Shown: in pieces, positions 62,992 to 64,000 of the stretch
Layout of the letters: the number at the start of each line of letters is the position of its first letter
Numbering within the stretch: position 1 is the first letter of the stretch
Assembly (NCBI RefSeq): GCF_002238335.1
Contig: NZ_CP022347.1
Span: 1,674,001 to 1,738,000 of the forward strand
Length of the DNA: 64,000 nt
Reading direction: 5' to 3'
From: Campylobacter avium LMG 24591
GTDB taxonomy: Bacteria > Campylobacterota > Campylobacteria > Campylobacterales > Campylobacteraceae
The notes under the pieces: model-generated
What the model was told of the DNA's origin: nothing
The model's input: the letters and a program-made list of their open reading frames with translations, nothing else
Databases searched by the model: none
Translations under genes and position numbers: made by a program

Positions 62992-64000
62992 TCACAAACT
63001 CAAAGCCCAGTTTTCAAAGGGCAGAATTTCTACCTTTACTCCGCTTTCATAAAAGCTCTTTTCATTTGATAAACTTATGAAAACTATGTGAAAAATATTA
63101 GCCTCTAAAGCTTTTGAGATGAGCTTTTTAGCCCTTAAAATAAGCAAATCCACATCAAGCAATGGCAATGAAGCTACAAAGGCTATTTTCTCATCTTTTA
63201 AAATAAAATCAAAATTTTTATCATAACTTAGCTCTTTTTTAAGCTTGAGCAACTCGCAAAAAACTAAATTTGCAAAAAGTTTGTTAAAATCTTTTTTAAT
63301 ACAAAGCGCATTTCTTAAAGCAAAATCCCTAAAATAAACCCTTTTTAAAGATTTATCTTTATGTTTTACAAAAGAAATTATGTATCTTTTTTCAAGCTCA
63401 TAAACAGTTTCATAAAGCTTATCTTTTGAAATTTTAATCTTATTTTTAAGGACTTTATAAAGCTCATTTATGCTAAATTCAAGACTTAAATTAAAGGCTA
63501 TAAATTTTAAAATTTCAAGCTCTAATTTTGAAAAAAAAGAGTTTAAATAATCATTTAACCAAGTGTAATCTTGCGATTTTAAGCACCTGCCAATTTGCAA
63601 AAAAGAGCCAACTTGCAAGGCCTTTTTATTTAATGCTAAAAATTCCTCAAAATCCAAAAAATCAAGCTCCAATTCCTCAAAGCCATCAAAGGCTAAGCTA
63701 GAATAATCTGTGCTTATGATGATTTGATATTCTTGTAAAAATTTGGAAAAATCAAAGCAAAATTTTTCATCCACTCCGTAAAAAATTAAAATTTTTATCT
63801 CCTTATCTTGCAAAAAAAATTCCAAATTTTGCAAAGATTTTTCATCAAATCTTAAATCCTTAAAATCCAAAAACAAAAAATCCTTATTTTCGAAATTTTT
63901 TAGATAAAAAAGTATCAAATTTCTTTTTCCGCTATACCTGGCACCCTTGATTATGGTGTGCTTAGAACCTAGTCTTAATTTTCTTTCATATATGCTTTTA
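62992..64000 (-). CDS. P-loop ATPase with winged-helix C-terminus, partial (runs off the right edge)
   Basis: At least 336 codons. The frame is open through the right edge. Upstream of the TTG at 63918 it reads KHTIIKGARYSGKRNLILFY, a Walker A motif (GARYSGKR), so the true start is outside the window. LILFYLKNF and FLFLDFKDLRF follow. The middle part (LEILKFIAFNLSLEFSINEL ... KDKLYETVYELEKRYIISFV) looks like the winged helix seen in AAA ATPases of the DUF4143 type. C. jejuni has a helix-turn-helix protein gene in this place after dapF (from memory). Function unknown. Confidence 0.65.
   Translation of the reverse strand, partial: KSIYERKLRLGSKHTIIKGARYSGKRNLILFYLKNFENKDFLFLDFKDLRFDEKSLQNLEFFLQDKEIKILIFYGVDEKFCFDFSKFLQEYQIIISTDYSSLAFDGFEELELDFLDFEEFLALNKKALQVGSFLQIGRCLKSQDYTWLNDYLNSFFSKLELEILKFIAFNLSLEFSINELYKVLKNKIKISKDKLYETVYELEKRYIISFVKHKDKSLKRVYFRDFALRNALCIKKDFNKLFANLVFCELLKLKKELSYDKNFDFILKDEKIAFVASLPLLDVDLLILRAKKLISKALEANIFHIVFISLSNEKSFYESGVKVEILPFENWALSL

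Noticed and set aside
1-64000. Possible CRISPR arrays, insertion sequences or rRNA genes.
   Set aside because: No regularly spaced repeats, transposase-like proteins, terminal inverted repeats with target duplications or rRNA signatures were seen.

Overview
The window looks like chromosomal DNA of a Campylobacter species. It is strongly AT-rich and densely packed. It carries the epsilonproteobacterial gene blocks rpmJ-rpsM-rpsK-rpsD-rpoA-rplQ, ksgA-rnj-rluB, docA plus a chemoreceptor, gltB, luxS, leuACDB, metA-metY and purM/coaE/dapF. It also has the homopolymeric tracts and small genes usual in that genus. The species cannot be fixed from sequence alone. Three aldo/keto reductases in the first 16 kb, and a fourth at 37.8 kb, are not part of the usual C. 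jejuni core as I know it.

Layout. 0-6 kb is a redox/electrophile-defence region: a partial secreted protein, a D12-class adenine methylase, a secreted alpha/beta hydrolase, a nitroreductase divergent from an HxlR regulator, two Tat-signal aldo/keto reductases and a flavodoxin relic. 6-8 kb has a small beta-barrel and an MFS efflux pump. 8-12 kb holds the ribosomal protein/rpoA operon, infA and a tRNA Gly-Leu-Cys-Ser cluster. 12-18 kb has an outer-membrane protein, a SIMPL protein, KgtP, a third aldo/keto reductase, a phosphoethanolamine transferase with a G8 tract and a small membrane protein. Several genes in that stretch are frameshifted. 18-26 kb is rluB, rnj, ksgA, a nucleosidase-like gene, rlmN, a 32-aa membrane protein and a TraF-like outer-membrane protein. 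26-34 kb is gltB, queF, a chemoreceptor and a cytochrome c peroxidase.

34-42 kb is an accessory island. An MboII-like type IIS restriction-modification (R-M) system (two methylases and an HNH nuclease) and a TdeIII-like R-M system sit either side of a fourth aldo/keto reductase. They are followed by an mdaB relic and an atypical arginase-family gene. Three copies of a promoter-like repeat mark the module edges. 42-64 kb returns to core functions: methionine synthesis (metA, metY), dps, rpmI/rplT, gltD, a DUF305 protein, a DcuC-type transporter, luxS, leuACDB, two glycosyltransferases, purM, coaE, dapF, a Bax-like hydrolase, tandem membrane proteins and a partial ATPase.

Cross-cutting signals. 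(1) Four promoters have a TTGACT/A -35 box, exactly 19 bp, then a TATAAT-like -10. This is the MerR-activator architecture, and it ties together the secreted hydrolase, two aldo/keto reductases and the partial secreted gene, yet no merR gene is present. (2) Two parS-like palindromes lie 3.1 kb apart at 22.3 and 25.4 kb, in genes that lie near the replication origin in C. jejuni as I recall it. (3) Homopolymer length changes have put an outer-membrane protein, a small secreted protein, an eptC-like gene and a small membrane protein out of frame. These could be phase variation, decay or sequencing error.
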